NCBI GenBank assembly: GCA_030522415.1
Contig: CM060118.1
Span: forward strand, 27,119,151 to 27,183,150
DNA: 64,000 bases
Direction of reading: 5' to 3'
Origin: Channallabes apus
Taxonomy: Eukaryota > Chordata > Actinopteri > Siluriformes > Clariidae
Every line of letters starts with the position of its first letter. The stretch's first letter is position 1. The position numbers were made by a program, and so were the translations under genes. Below the pieces are notes generated by a model that saw only the letters and a program-made list of their open reading frames with translations, had not been told where the DNA came from and did not search any database. Shown piece after piece: positions 49,810-62,630 of the stretch.

Positions 49810-50523
49810 CAGTTAAACCTTGGACTGCGAGCATAATTCGTTCCTGAAATGTGCTTGTACACCAAAACACTCGTATATCAAGGTGAATTTTCCCCATAAG
49901 AAATAATGGAAACTCTGATGATTGGTTCCACAGGCCAAAATATTCATATAAAAATAATGAATACAAAATATAAAGTAAAAAATAAATAAATAATAATAAT
50001 AACAACTTGCACTTTACTTTTTAAAAGAATCCCAAAATAGCAGTGTTTCCATTAGTGTGTGTATGTGGGTGTATGAGGGCGAGAGGAGTGGAGGAGGGAG
50101 GGTCTACTGTGTAGGACGACTTTCATACACAAACACACACATTATTGGAAATACTGCCTCGTTTGCTGGTCTTTTCAAAGGTAAAGTGCAGGTTAATTTG
50201 TTTTATTTTTACTTTACAGGAGTGATTCTGTTAATGTGTGTGTGTGCGCGAATGTCATGGATCCTCTCTAATGACATTTGCGTGTGTACACTTGCTTTTG
50301 CTTTATGCGCACGCACTCATGTGGTCACAAAGTTATAGTAAAACAGTACACGGGAAGAACCATTGGCTTAGTTTTGATCACATGACACTTGACAGACAAT
50401 GCACATACGTACTAATCATATATCAAGACCTCGCTCGGTTATTAAGTTAAAATTTATTTTAAAGTTTTGCTCATCTTGCAAAACGCTTGCAGACCGAGTT
50501 ACTCGCAGTCTGAGCTTCCACTG
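49810..50523. mobile_element. Mariner-type MITE, copy 1
   Basis: The left end CAGTTAAACCTTGGACTGCG and the right end (inverted: CAGTGGAAGCTCAGACTGCG) are terminal inverted repeats. They are flanked by TA at 49808-49809 and 50524-50525. 714 bp, no transposase. A related left half occurs at 60305. Confidence 0.8.
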
Positions 50524-50555
50524 TATTACTTCTATGTTGCAGAGTATTAATATTA

Positions 50556-51075
50556 ATTAAGGGTGTACCGGTACACATATTCGTACCCTACCTACCAGGA
50601 CAACTGATTCAGTACGTGTTTTGAGTGAGTACAGTCTATCTTTAAGTTGTGCCAGGAGATCTTTTATTCATTAATTCGGTTTATTCAAACAGGCAGCACA
50701 TCACTGAGGACCTGCAATTAAATATTCAAAATATGATGCTGCAAAACATCTTGATTCATGTCAGAATTTTGTCATTTTCCACTTTGGCACAGAACGGCAC
50801 TATGTTCATGTTTTGTAAACAACATGCTATTCAACTAACTGGGATAAGTGCTGTATATTTTTCTTTCTCAAACGGTGAAGAAGCAAATACTAGGTAATAC
50901 CTTTATATACCATATCATTTATTTATTTAAATATTTTATTTGTAAAGATTTTTTAAGGGTATAAATTATTTGTATCACTTTTTTTTAAAGGCAAGAAGTT
51001 TTACTTTGCGTATTTCTGGGCAGCCGTGTTGATTTGACGTCACACCTGTAAACGGGACAGGAACTCGGATTTGGG
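50556..51075. repeat. Possible hAT-like repeat remnant
   Basis: Starts GGGTGTACCGGTACACATAT, a phrase I associate with a widespread fish DNA repeat. A GC-richer piece with TTTGACGTCACACCTG lies near 51035. Boundaries are uncertain. Confidence 0.35.
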
Positions 51076-52394
51076 AATAATACTCAACGTTGACTTATGT
51101 TGTGGCTCTATTTTAATGCCATGAAAGACACTGTCCCCATTTATGAAAGAGAATGGCATGTTCACTGAGTTTACTGTAAAAACTTAACCAGTAGCAAATA
51201 GTGCAAATAATGTTTAACATTATTTTGATGTTTCACAAATATCCTTTAAGTATCCCTTTTAAAAAAAACTATTGCTTGCACTATTTGCTTAGATGGTGCT
51301 GTTGGCCAATGTTTACGAGTTTGTATTTTAAGTTAAATTCATAATAAATTTAAAGAAATTTCATGTATTTTTTACCATCTAAAAAACTTACCAGACCATG
51401 AGTTCTAAACCAAGATACATACAGTACAGTATGACCTCTGCATGTCATTACCCCCTGCTATTGATTGTTCTTTAAACTGGGATCAATAACTAAACATGAC
51501 AGCTTTGAGCGTGTATTGTACAGCAATGTGAGGACACTTCAACCCTTTGACCTCCTTCTAGCTTCCACCAGTTTGTCACTCTTTCATTACTTTACCAGTC
51601 TGTCATTCTTCCATTAATATACTGTTCCCCAGAGTCCCTGTTTATCACTCCGCCTGTCTATAAGTAATGCTTTCAGATTCTTACTCTAGAAATTAATATT
51701 AATTTCATTCTTCCTTTTTACCCCTATTTCTGCTAATGGGAAATCTTTATTTACACCTTTTGCCGTTTTCCTGTTAACCATGTGCTTCTTTGAACCTTCC
51801 CACTTCCTATTCCTGTACCATGCTGTTTTTAGACAATTTGATTCTTCACCACACATACACCACCACAAACTCTTTCCTGTTTCTAAAGTATCCGTTTGAT
51901 TGCTTTATCATCTTAATCTACTTTCTGAATTTCTGCCATGTCCACTCTCCACTGTTTGTAACAAGCAGGTGTTTGGTGTAAATCGGAGATAGGAAGCCAT
52001 ATGAATCTGTGATTACAGTCCCGTGCACACCTCTACATAACACCAACCCCCTCCAGAGAGCTCTAACTGAACATCCAGCACTGTGACTCTCTGCTGCAAA
52101 CTTCCTGCCAGCTGCTCCCCTATTGTCTCCCTCCATCAGATAGCAGCACTATCTAGGGACAGTCTTGGAATGATCCACCAACAATCCTTCTTTAATGCAC
52201 ACAAAATGTCTACAGACAAATTTCTTTGCATGTTTTTAAGCAAGCTGTCTCCTGTCTGGAAGATAAAACATGACTAGAGATCTGTACAAGAGGTTACATA
52301 AAGCACAGACAGTGCTGTTCAGTATGAAGAAAGTACTAAGAAGGAAAATGGTGCACTTAACACTGCTGAAAGTTACTATTTGTTGCTCATATAC

Positions 52395-53800
52395 ACTATA
52401 TGGTGGTGGCCAAAAGTGAAATTCAATGTTTTCATGATACTAATTTTTTTAAACAATGACAACATGATAAAAATAATTAGTTGCAAATTACATGTGAAGA
52501 AAGTGCTATACAACAACCATCATTTAGTAAGAAGTCATTTATTCTTCAAAACCTGCTGGATCCATCTGGTTCCACGATACTCAATCCATGCCTGCTTGAT
52601 TGCTTCCTAACAATCATCTACAGAAGACCATTTCTTGACTATCCTGTCTTATTCACCTTTGGCCGACAGTTTTCTGTTATGTTTAGGTCTGGAGATAACC
52701 AAAGGTTTGTAGAGACCTTACCGCTACCACCGTGTGTGATTGCTGAAATTCCTATTCCAGACTTAGTTCCCTTTTCTTGTTTTAATAATGTGCACATGTC
52801 TGGGATGGCGTACCACTGGATTATGAAGCTAGATGTTGAGATTTGCTCATCCAGCCACAAGAACATTAGTGAGGTCAGACAATAATAGCAGGTCAGTAAG
52901 CCGGGGATGAAGCCTGCATTCCATTTTACTAAAAAAATTATCCAGAAATAAGGTCTCATCTATATGAAATTTACAGATACACTACCCAGTCCAAAAAAGG
53001 CACTAATAAATATTTTGTATATTATTATAATTTTTTTATTATTATAATATCACGATACCTATGTGCCAGTTCTATTTGTATTGTGATTCTATAAGTATCA
53101 TGCTTATATGAATATCCTAATTCGATTGCGGTACACAACTGAACTGATTTTTCCTATCTCCACTAATCCATGTGTGAACATGATGCATGCTTATGCCACC
53201 AGAACCGTTGTTTCATATGCCTATGCCATCAGGTAAGAAACCCTCCATTAAAGTGATACCCTTGTTATTTAGTACATTCAGGTCATCATCTTTATTTATT
53301 TATTTTTTACCACATAACGGTGTTGAGCAACTGAAACAACCCAGATCATAACACTTGAGCATGATGGGTGTGCTTCCCTACTTACTCTGAAACATTCATC
53401 ACTCTGGAATAGGATCTTTACGTCCCAGTGCAAACTGAGGCCTTTTTACTCAGTAGCCTCAGTTTAGTCCTGTGAGCTCCAGTAGTATTGCGTTTAGAAC
53501 TGCTCTTACTTTCACTATTAAACACAGCTATGATGTTTTCCATCAAGTGTCTGAATGATCTCTGGTTACAGTCATTCATGATTTTTTTTTTATCTGACCA
53601 CATTTAAGGTGCACAGTAGGCTTACCACTATACCTCCAGTTTTTAACAAATTCTTGAACAGTTCTTAGCTCTCTGCTTTCTCAGCTTGAAGATAAAGCAG
53701 ACTGTGTTTTTTTTTTTGTTGACAGACGGTGTATAATATCAGTCTTTTCCACATTCTAAACGAAATGCTCTGCTAGCAAATACTCTGGTGTGGTATTGTA
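52395..53800 (-). mobile_element. Degraded Tc1-like transposon
   Basis: The terminal-type phrase ACACTATATGGTGGTGGCCA is at about 52394. On the minus strand, LSPDLNITEN (about 52690) matches the PDLNPIEN block of Tc1 transposases, with flanking text in broken frames. Helix-turn-helix-region relics may lie at about 53600-53720. Multiple stops; a right terminus was not found. Confidence 0.6.
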
Positions 53801-55165
53801 AAAGGCTTTCTAGTCATGTTCCCATACATGTTTGAGAAACCTCTCTGACATCATTAAAATCTTACCATTTTCGCACAGTGGGCCCTAATCTGAGAGGAAA
53901 GCAAGGAGTCATACTGTGCTCGGAACACACTCTGCTGCTGTTACCATGACACACAACATTGTGCAGCATAATCTACACAGAAAATGTAGAACGGAGCTTT
54001 TGGACTGCCAGAGAGCTTTGGATTGACTTAAGCTGTTTAGTTTCGGCTAGAGTTCATAGAGCCAGCCAGCCTCAATTATTAATTAGTTTTCACCCATTCC
54101 CAGTGTTCTGCAGACCACAACTATGGTTTGTATGCTTTATGCACACTAACACTGGACTTGAATGTCAGCTTTCTAAACAAATGAAATCTCCTTGTAGAGC
54201 AAACTCAGAGTAGAGAACTCTGACAGTTTAGCGGCAAACATCACACTACTTACGGGTTCTGGGTGGCCTAACCGGAATTTTAAAAACTTCCATTTCACAA
54301 ATGGAAAGGGTCAATAAGTCATAGCATGCATATCAAAACTCACTGGCAGCAAAATGTGACAACCAGAAGCGAGGCACTATATAAAAAGCATCCTTAAAAA
54401 TGTCCTAAAGAACACTACTGACTTCAGCAGAGATGAGAAATATGCAGCCAGAAATAAACAGAGATAGTCACAAATAATGTTTATTTTTCATATAGCAAAC
54501 TTCCCTGAGCAGCTTGGATAGATAGGCTATCTTCAGCATCAGTGCAATAAACATATATATCTGCCTGTTCCAAATTTTTCCAAATAATTTATGTATGATT
54601 GGATATTTTCCTAAACAAACAAACAAAAATGCTGAAACTCTGATCACATCCTGGATTTTGATTATAAATCCAAGCTAAAGGGCAAGCTTATGAGTCACAA
54701 ATTCTTTCAGTGTCTGTTTTCTTACAACACTAATAAAAACACATTCGAACCTCTCAAACTCCACTGAAGTCCACTGCTTCTAAAATGAATCTCAGAAACC
54801 GACAAGCAAGGGAAAAACCTTCAAGCTGAGCATTATAAAGCTCCCACCTCTTCTAACACTCTACTATACGACTTAACCCTGCTCTCTGTCTTACTCCTGT
54901 ATCTCAGCGAGAAATCACTGGATTAAATTAAAAACAAAGTCTGCAGAACAAGGGTAATTGGTCGACTGTGTTTTATCATTGCCACCCTGTTGCTTTTGTG
55001 AGCTTTTGTCTTGTGGCTGTTTGGGGAGGTTGCCATGGCATTTGAGGCCTACATGTGTGTAGCCCGGAGGTGAAAGCTACACCAGAAGAAAAAAAAGTGG
55101 GGTACAGCAACAAAAACAGTGGGAGTAACAAAATCCGAGTCAATAAGAGCATGCAAAAGACAAAC
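53801..55165. other. Non-coding interval, no gene seen
   Basis: No coding similarity on either strand and no recognised repeat. Confidence 0.4.
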
Positions 55166-55171
55166 ACAGAA

Positions 55172-55181
55172 GGTAGAGAGA

Positions 55182-55217
<36 letters not shown>

Positions 55218-55220
55218 CAG
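55172..55220. repeat. (GA)n microsatellite
   Basis: GAGAGA run with two CAGAGA interruptions. Confidence 0.95.
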
Positions 55221-55981
55221 AGAAAAGAAAGTACAATGTGACACTTTGCCCTAATTCCATTCTACCATTTCCTCACTCACTTACTAACTCACCAAACTCC
55301 TTATAATCCATTTAGAAATTATTTTTCTCTCTTCTTGCAGTTCTTAATCGTTCTCTTCTCTTCCGTTTGCCATGCCCTTAAGCCCCTGCTTAAATCTGCT
55401 TTCACACCTGGCTGCCTGTTTCCTGCTAGCCATGTCCTTCTCTTGTCTCTCTCATTTCCCATTCCTGCATTGTGGTGTTTTTTAGACTTAACGCAGGGAG
55501 ACGTGTGAGACAAACAGCATCTCATGGTGGGTGGGATGAACAAAAAGGTGATAAACAAGAAGCAGGGAAGTAATAGAGAGTAAGCAAGCTTTTTAGCCTC
55601 TCAAACCACATGAGCATGTACATTTTTTTTGGCCATACAAGTCTATCAAGGAGACAGTTTTTCATGCCTTTGCCATATTACTGCGCCTCTATATGCCTCA
55701 TGCTACCCTATCCTCTCAGATACAGCAGGTGCCATCCCCGACACCGTATCAGGAGAACATGACCTGTCAGTCAAAATTATGGATGGAGCTTTTTTTCCCC
55801 CGCTGTGTATAACGTAGGACTTGGCCCCAGCCTGTCCAAGATCTGCTGCACACTGATCACTTTGAATGGACCTGGAGGATCTGTTGTCAACAAGGTGTGA
55901 TAATGATCAGTGTAGCAGTTTTATAACATTGGGAAGACATTTTTGGTTACAAAACCAAACCTAACCACTACTTAAAAAAAA

Positions 55982-56001
55982 AATAATAATAATAATAATT
56001 A

Positions 56002-56085
<84 letters not shown>
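55982..56085. repeat. (AAT)n then (TA)n microsatellite
   Basis: AATAAT units to about 56000, then about 80 bases of TA. Confidence 0.96.
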
Positions 56086-56087
<2 letters not shown>

Positions 56088-57194
56088 ATCCAGAAAGCTA
56101 TTTTTGTGAACAGCTTGGATGTAAACATATGGTAGTGAAAAGTTCTCAGATGCTCGGCTACAGCCATTGGAAGCTCAATCCGGCCTGCGTCTCCTCAGCT
56201 ACTCCTGAATACCGCAGCACAAATTTCCAACCACTAATGATTATTTATCCCAGGCCAGCGGTCAGACACGCAGACACTGGGAGTAAGAACATCTAGGAGA
56301 AGAGCTGTGGTCACGCCACACTAATGTCCTTCTCCTTGCTCACTGCTGAGTGGTCATTCTGCTAAGATGCCACTGCTGGGAGAGTAATGAGGCAAAGGAA
56401 TGCTTTCTTTCAGCACAAGGCATTCAAAACAGTCTGGATGGGTCAGTGAGCAGCATTTATTACCGTATTAGATATCAGCTGCAATCAGCAAGAGTGAAAC
56501 CAACAAGCAGACCTGTCTCTGACCGTTATTACTACCAGAGAGGCATAATGGTGCTCTTCATCTTTCTTGTCTCTGGAACAGGTGTAGGCAAAGCTGAGCA
56601 AGAACATGATTAAGATGAGAGGGGGATTAATATTTCCACGTCCTAAACCTGTGCTTATGGACCCATGATAACCCATGATCATGGTCAGGACAATTACATG
56701 AACAAAGAGTGCAGTCAATGAAAATTTTCCTAAAGCAATTTCAAGTAAATTACTATATCACCTATTATTACTGTAGTGGTTTTGTCCGATAATAACCAGG
56801 ATCTGAATTAAAGCCAGATTGGTGTTTTGTGCATAAATAGAAGTCATAAAGCGGTAGCAGAAAGAAGCAGCAGCAAATAAATTCATCAGCAACCTGAATC
56901 AAAAATATGTTTACATGAATATAGAATCTTAAAAGTGCATACAGAGTGAAGAATGCTGAAGCCACAAACATCAGAACAAAAATCTAGGTTCTGGAGTTTG
57001 CAAATATGCAAATGAGCCGCAGTGAGAGCAGCCAAATGGGCCTGTGGACTGTGTCACTGCAGATTCCAGGCGAGCTCAGACGTAGAGGAAAAGTATGGCA
57101 TGGAAAGTTCTGATTCAGCGCAGTCAGCTGGGTCCAAGACGGGTAATGAGCTCTCCTTCCTCACACACACATTTATATAAATACCTGGCCTTTC

Positions 57195-57412
57195 CTCAAC
57201 AGGAGAGGAGAGGTTACAGAAAAGAGAATAGGAGAAGAGAAGATGTGAGAAGAGATAAGACAAGAAGGAGAAGTTACTGTATGAGATGGGAGGGGGGGGA
57301 GATCAGAGAAGAGACAAGAAGAGAACAGAAGAGATGAGAAAAGCAGAAAAATGAAGACAGGAACAGAGATGAGAAGAGACGAGATGAGAACTGCAGAGAA
57401 GAGAAGAGAAGA
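57195..57412. repeat. Purine-rich GAGAA tract
   Basis: About 215 bases, almost all A/G on the plus strand, built of degenerate AGAAGAGA/GAGATGAGA units, with one GGGGGGG run. Non-coding. Confidence 0.85.
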
Positions 57413-58179
57413 TGACCTGATCTACAGCTTCCACTATCCTATGTGCACTGTCACCCCGGATAACATCAATTCAGGTCACCTTTAGAAGACATTTTAACTG
57501 GGTTTGTCTACGTAATACCATGGCAAGGTTCTATTGACCGTCAAATTTCCTTAAAAAGACAAAGCAAAGTAAGCATGTAAGGGTTCAATTTTAAGCCGTC
57601 TCACATAAGCGAGTGATTTAACACATCTATTATTTTCCAGCGGAGTGACGCAAGCACCTTCTCCTGGTGATCTCATCTGCTTACAGCAGTGTTTGCAGAC
57701 TTCTGACTTGTCACAGTCTCTGCTATTTTAGGCTCATGCTGTACACAGGTCTACCACTAAGCTGAGTCAGACCACAAACTCCAGCTCCTAAATACCAGTA
57801 CAATCAGGAGGCACACGATAGACAAACTTTATAGCAGGGCATCAGAGCTGATTGGCATCACCCGAATAAATGCCTGACAATAATCTGACGTCACGGTTTT
57901 TTTAAAGATCTCGCCAAAAATACATTTTTAGGTTTAAATTATTTGTATAGTCTCAAATTCGCCCTTTTTATGCCGGTTTTCCAGAGGATTATGTTGTTCT
58001 AGTACTTTACAATGAATAACCTGTACAGCAGAGTAAAATATTATCTCTTAACCTTCTCAAGAGATTCATCACTTCAGCTCTGTACACTTACACAAGCAAA
58101 TTCAGTATGAGTTTGTCCATTACTGCTGATCGCTCCACTGAGAGGATCATCTCATATCGGCAGTCTTCTAACATCCGAC

Positions 58180-58205
58180 ACCCTCACACACACACACACA
58201 CACAC
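58180..58205. repeat. (CA)n microsatellite
   Basis: Uninterrupted CA run. Confidence 0.93.
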
Positions 58206-58659
58206 CGGACAGTCAGAGTCAGCAAACACACATCAGCAGGCTACGATGCCAATACACAAACTGTACGTAGCACAACACTTTCTGTAAATTCGGCATGCCT
58301 TCATTTTTACAGTAATCCACATGCGGATAAACACACTCCACTCATCGACAAAGAGCACAGAGCTGTTTTCTTTTTTCCATTGTCTTTTAGATGCCCCACC
58401 TATCAATCTTTCTGTGTTTTCAGAAAGTTAATAATTCATCTGGATAACTTCAAAGCAACCCGGAGTTTTGTCAAAAAACTGCAGCAATCTGAACTCTGTA
58501 ACAGAAAGAGTGTGAGTGATTTGTGTGAGCATGTGTGTGTCTCTCTATGTATGATAGTTGTAATCTCAAACATACCCATTGTGTCCTTCATTGTTACTTC
58601 CTCTCGTCTCGGCGTTCAGTCCTGGGGCCAAACTAAGAACACAAACTAACCTTCATTCT

Positions 58660-59065
58660 GCTCTTCAGCTTTCCTCCCTCTCTTTCTCTTCGTCTCGCAC
58701 ACTCGCATGCTCCCGCTCTCTCACATAATCATGCGCACACACACACGCGCGCTCTTCCTGCTCCTCCTCCTGCACTCCTTCTCCTCTAGTCAAACTTTCC
58801 TGTCTTTGCCCACTGCAAAGCCCCTTCCTCTCCTGCACTCCTGCTCTGCTGTCCTAGCACCTCCCCCTCTCCCTGCCCCCTACCTTTCTCACTTTGTGTG
58901 CAAGCTGCCCTCCCTCCCTCTTTCTCTGTCTCTCTCAGTTCGGAAGAGCACTCTCTCTCTCTCTCACACACACATAATCCTTTCTCATGCTGGGGCTCAG
59001 TCTCTGCCCATAGAGCTCTCTCTCTCACACACACACATTTTCAATTTCTTTCTCTCTCTACATCC
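58660..59065. repeat. Pyrimidine-rich CT/CA low-complexity region
   Basis: About 400 bases rich in TCTCTC, CCTCCC and CACACA. Two related segments (CTCTCTCTCACACACACA at about 58952 and 59019) suggest local duplication. ORFs here read as Leu/Ser-rich noise. Confidence 0.75.
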
Positions 59066-60304
59066 TACACTTTTCTTTCTGGAAAGTAGGGCTACTTGGG
59101 ATAAACTCCCTTCCTGTTTTAAATCGGACTCTAGGCAACTACTGTGATTTAACCAAATGAAGCTGACTTATGACGACTGTTCCTCTTTCACTCCCTCATA
59201 AACTCCTTTCTAGGTAACTTCCCACTCCCTAAGAAAGTCATGCCACGCTGAGACGCACAGACCACATTACACAAACTAAAATAAATTAGGCATACAGACA
59301 AGTGAAAGACATACAGTACAGTCACTGCGTTGCCATATCATTGTATACATGTAAACAGATATAAAAGCAGGACACGGATTTGGCATCGAATATTAAAGTG
59401 TCATCCAGAAATGCAGCACGTTTTCTCTGAACCTGTTCCAATCTAAGCAACCGACATGCTATGACTTTTTGTCTAAAGGAGTTTGTAAGGAGGGAAGAGT
59501 ACATTCATGTGCAAGTTTGCTTTTCAAAGGGCCCCAGTCTCCCTGTGTTCTGGCTGTTACCACTCCTCTCCCTCAATTACTGGCTATCGCGGAACTGAAC
59601 AAAAGCAATAGAAGCACAGCACGCTAACCTGAGCAGAGAGCCATAAAGCCAGCGGATTCTGTGGGGGGCATTAAAGAGGACAAAACATCAGACAAGAAGA
59701 GAACTGGACATATGAGCATTTAAGTGATTAATGAACATCTGTGTCCTCCGGGGAAGTTATCATATGAACAGGATCTGTCCATAAACTCACCAACATCCTT
59801 AACCTGATATCTCTTATATTAAGTGCTGTATGTGACTACACTCATATACATATACACACAAATACATGCATATATTCTCTACCATATTCCGGGAGAGCAC
59901 AATGAGCAGGCAGGATTGTCTGATTAAGAACATAAGTGTATTTTTGAGCCAGGCATTTACGGAAGGTAAACATAGGTGTGCAAAAGACCCCCTTTTTAAT
60001 TCAACTAATGGCGGCTCCTGAAGAAATCAGAGACTCTGATGAGGATAAAGCATTTACTAAACATGAATGAAAGAATGAATACTGAAAATGGATACTTACA
60101 GCTAGAATGTACAATTTTGGGGTTCAGGAGTTGACCAATAATTTTGGGGCAATAACATTTGGTTATTATTTTAGCCAGTTAAGAATAGATAAAGCCCTAC
60201 ACAAACAGAATGATTTGGCCTGTTTATGCTACAATAATTTTTTGTATATGCTACAAAAACTTTATCACTTTTTTATACTGTATATTTAACAGAAAAAGAA
60301 ATTA

Positions 60305-60965
60305 CAGTGAAACCTCGGATTGCGAGTAACGTGGTTTGCGAGTGTTCCGCAATACGAGCAAAGATTTTGAATAAATTTTTACTTGAAAAACGAACAAGTC
60401 AGGTTCGAACCCCGGGTGATGCTGTTTTCCTCTCACAGCCGGGGGCACAGAGAGAGCTGATTGGCCGAGCTCTCTCAGAGGGGAGGGATAAGAGGAACTT
60501 GCGCTCCCACAATAATCACGGCTCTACAGCCAACCAGGGGTGTCTGTGAGCTCACGCACGCGGAAGGAGCGACTAGCGCTTTCCTCCGAGTGTGTTATTC
60601 CGCCCCTAATGGTGCACGAGCAAACAGCTTGAAAAGATGCGGTCGGCTGACGTCACGCGGTTCGGAGGAAACACGTGATAGTCTTCGCCCTCCCGACTGA
60701 GTGGTAGTGGTAGCCTTAATGTCGGAGCCCCCTAGCGACGGGGAGGAATTGGCCACGACTAAATTGGGGAGAAAATTGGAAAAATCCACCCACCCCCCCC
60801 CAAAAAAATATTTTAATTAAAAAAAAAAACAAAAAAAAAACTAACAAGTCTTGGTTTACAAGTACCGAGTATCATGTATCACGCATGCGCTTCTTATTTG
60901 ACGCCGAGCGTCACGTGATCACAACTGAGCCAATGGTTTTTTCCCTCTCTTGCGCTGCATATTCT
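60305..60965 (+). mobile_element. Mariner-type MITE, copy 2, partial and interrupted
   Basis: Starts after TA at 60303 with CAGTGAAACCTCGGATTGCG, related to the end of copy 1 (49810-50523). It continues after the nested SINE as TTGGTTTACAAGTACCGAGT and the CpG-rich GACGCCGAGCGTCACGTGAT. No right inverted end was found, so it is truncated. Confidence 0.7.
60401..60842 (+). repeat. Retrotransposed SINE-like insert with 8-bp target duplication
   Basis: Inserted into the MITE at 60305: AACAAGTC is duplicated at 60393-60400 and 60843-60850. It begins AGGTTCGAACCCCGGGTG (a tRNA B box at its very start, so 5' truncated) and ends in an A-rich tail with 10-A runs. GC-rich, CpG-rich body. Confidence 0.78.
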
Positions 60966-61077
60966 GCTCTGTTATATCATTAGTATTAAATCACATACTG
61001 GATGCAAACTAGATTAATAAATAAGATAAAACCCTAGATAAAAAGTCTAGCCATATTCAGCAGCGTTAATTTAGGAC

Positions 61078-61195
61078 AGATCTCGTCCAGCTTGTATGTG
61101 TGGACCAAATGGTCCGCTGTGGTTACCCCTTGCTGGGAGCAGCCATAAGAACAACAACTGGCTGTCCCAGGCTGTCCTGCTGCTCTCCTATTTAG
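61078..61195 (+). repeat. SINE tail fragment
   Basis: GTCCGCTGTGGTTACCCCTT and GGGAGCAGCCATAAGAACAA resemble the tail of the tRNA-type SINE just downstream. Confidence 0.45.
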
Positions 61196-61264
61196 TATCT
61201 AGAGAAAAACAAATTTTAAAACCGTTTCACTGATTTTTTTTTACATCTACTGTACATATTCAGT

Positions 61265-61575
61265 AAGCAGGCTGGGGGCAGTGGTGGCTCAGGAACTTAA
61301 GGCTCTAGGCTATTTATAGAAGGATCTGGGTTCCCGCCGTCGGTGAGTTGGCGCTATCGGGTCCTTGGGGAAAACCCATAACCCTACACTAACCTATACT
61401 ACCCAGCTACTGCATGCAGTGCATCCCAAAGTCCCTTTAGACAAATGAGAGGGTTGAGTGAGGAAGGGCACCCGGCATACTGTAAATCTTAGGCCAAGTT
61501 GTGTGCGAACAAGATAGTACTCTGTGGGCCCCCTTGACTGGGGGCAGCCAAAAGACAAAAAATAATTAATTAATA
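61265..61575 (+). repeat. tRNA-derived SINE, third family
   Basis: CAGTGGTGGCTCAGGAACTT is an A-box-type head, and GGATCTGGGTTCCCGCC holds a B-box-like element. The body has GGGTTGAGTGAGGAAGGGCA and CCGGCATACTGTAAATCTTA. It ends with GGGGGCAGCCAAAAGACAAA and an AT-rich tail. Confidence 0.72.
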
Positions 61576-61877
61576 AAAATTTATTAATTAAAGATAGCCA
61601 AAGCCTCTCACACATCCTCAGCCCACATCTGCATAAATGCTCACTGTTAGACTTTCACCGATTATATATACTAGTGTAATGCTACATTTTGGGTATTCAG
61701 ACCCATTCTATGAATGTTTATATGTCACCCAGCTTTAGCTGTCAAATCAAACTGCAGGCATGAATCCTTTGGGGCACATTGTTGAGAGGTCTTTAAAGGT
61801 GGCAAAAGTTCATACATCATGACATGATCATTGTAAACTATACATCATACATCCATGAAAGACAGTTTAACAATGAT

Positions 61878-62622
61878 CTAGGGCTGCAACAACTAATCGA
61901 TAAAATCGATAATTATCGATAATAGAAATCGTTGTCAACGAATGCAGTTATCGATTAGTTGGGCTGCTCACGTTACTGAGGAGCGCGACCACAAGATGCA
62001 CAAATACACAAAGACACACACAGATACACAGTCGCTCGCGCCCCAAGTCCTCCAAGGTATGGGAGCAATTTACATTAAACACCTCTAATCAGGCGTTTTT
62101 TATTCTGCCGTTCGTAGCGTCCGGTGAGCGCGGATGAAGCGCTGAGGGTCTTCTACACATTAGGAGTTAATGAGAGTGTTCACACGGGCTTTGGTGACGT
62201 GTGTTTGTCCGGCTGCGTGGTTATACAGTGTACGTCTAGTTCGTTTTCTTCACGCTCATTTTATACTTCGGAGGACCGGATATATCCCATGATCCTACAT
62301 GCTGTACAGAGGGGAAGTGCGGAAAAAGGGCAAAATAAACAGAGTGAACCCAGTAGCGGCCATTTGTTTTCTCTCCCTACGTCGCCGTATTACGAGAATG
62401 TCTAGTATAGCAAAATGGTCTATATTATTTTTTTTAATTGAGACAACAAAAAAAGGATAAAATACACGATAGGAATAATGTATAAACCGTGAAAATGATG
62501 TAGCAAGAGACACTTCAATTAAAAATAATATCATAATAATCTAGAAGTCTATTATTCTTCTTATTAAGTTGAATTAATCGACCAACTAATCGATTATCAA
62601 AATAATCGTTAGTTGCAGCCCT
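61878..62622. mobile_element. hAT-bordered element with 8-bp target duplication
   Basis: The left end CTAGGGCTGCAACAACTAAT and the right end ATCGTTAGTTGCAGCCCT are inverted repeats. ACAATGAT flanks both (61870-61877, 62623-62630). Subterminal ATCGATAA/TTATCGAT palindromes are present. The middle (62100-62428) is not hAT-like: it matches the Harbinger-like element at 46076-46883. Confidence 0.87.
62100..62428 (+). repeat. Harbinger-derived core inside the hAT element
   Basis: TCTGCCGTTCGTAGCGTCCG, GGTCTTCTACACAT, GAGGACCGGATATATCCCAT, CTCTCCCTACGTCGCCGTAT and TATAGCAAAATGGTC occur in the same order and orientation at 46106-46650. The internal spacers at about 46230-46280 and 46410-46480 are missing or shortened here, and both Harbinger termini are absent or eroded. 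Confidence 0.8.
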
Positions 62623-62630
62623 ACAATGAT

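Noticed and set aside
58107..58649. 180-codon plus-strand open frame
   Set aside because: Begins over a CA microsatellite and reads as low-complexity; no recognisable protein.
58707..59147. 146-codon Leu/Ser-rich open frame
   Set aside because: Produced by CT/CA low-complexity DNA; mimics a signal peptide only through composition.
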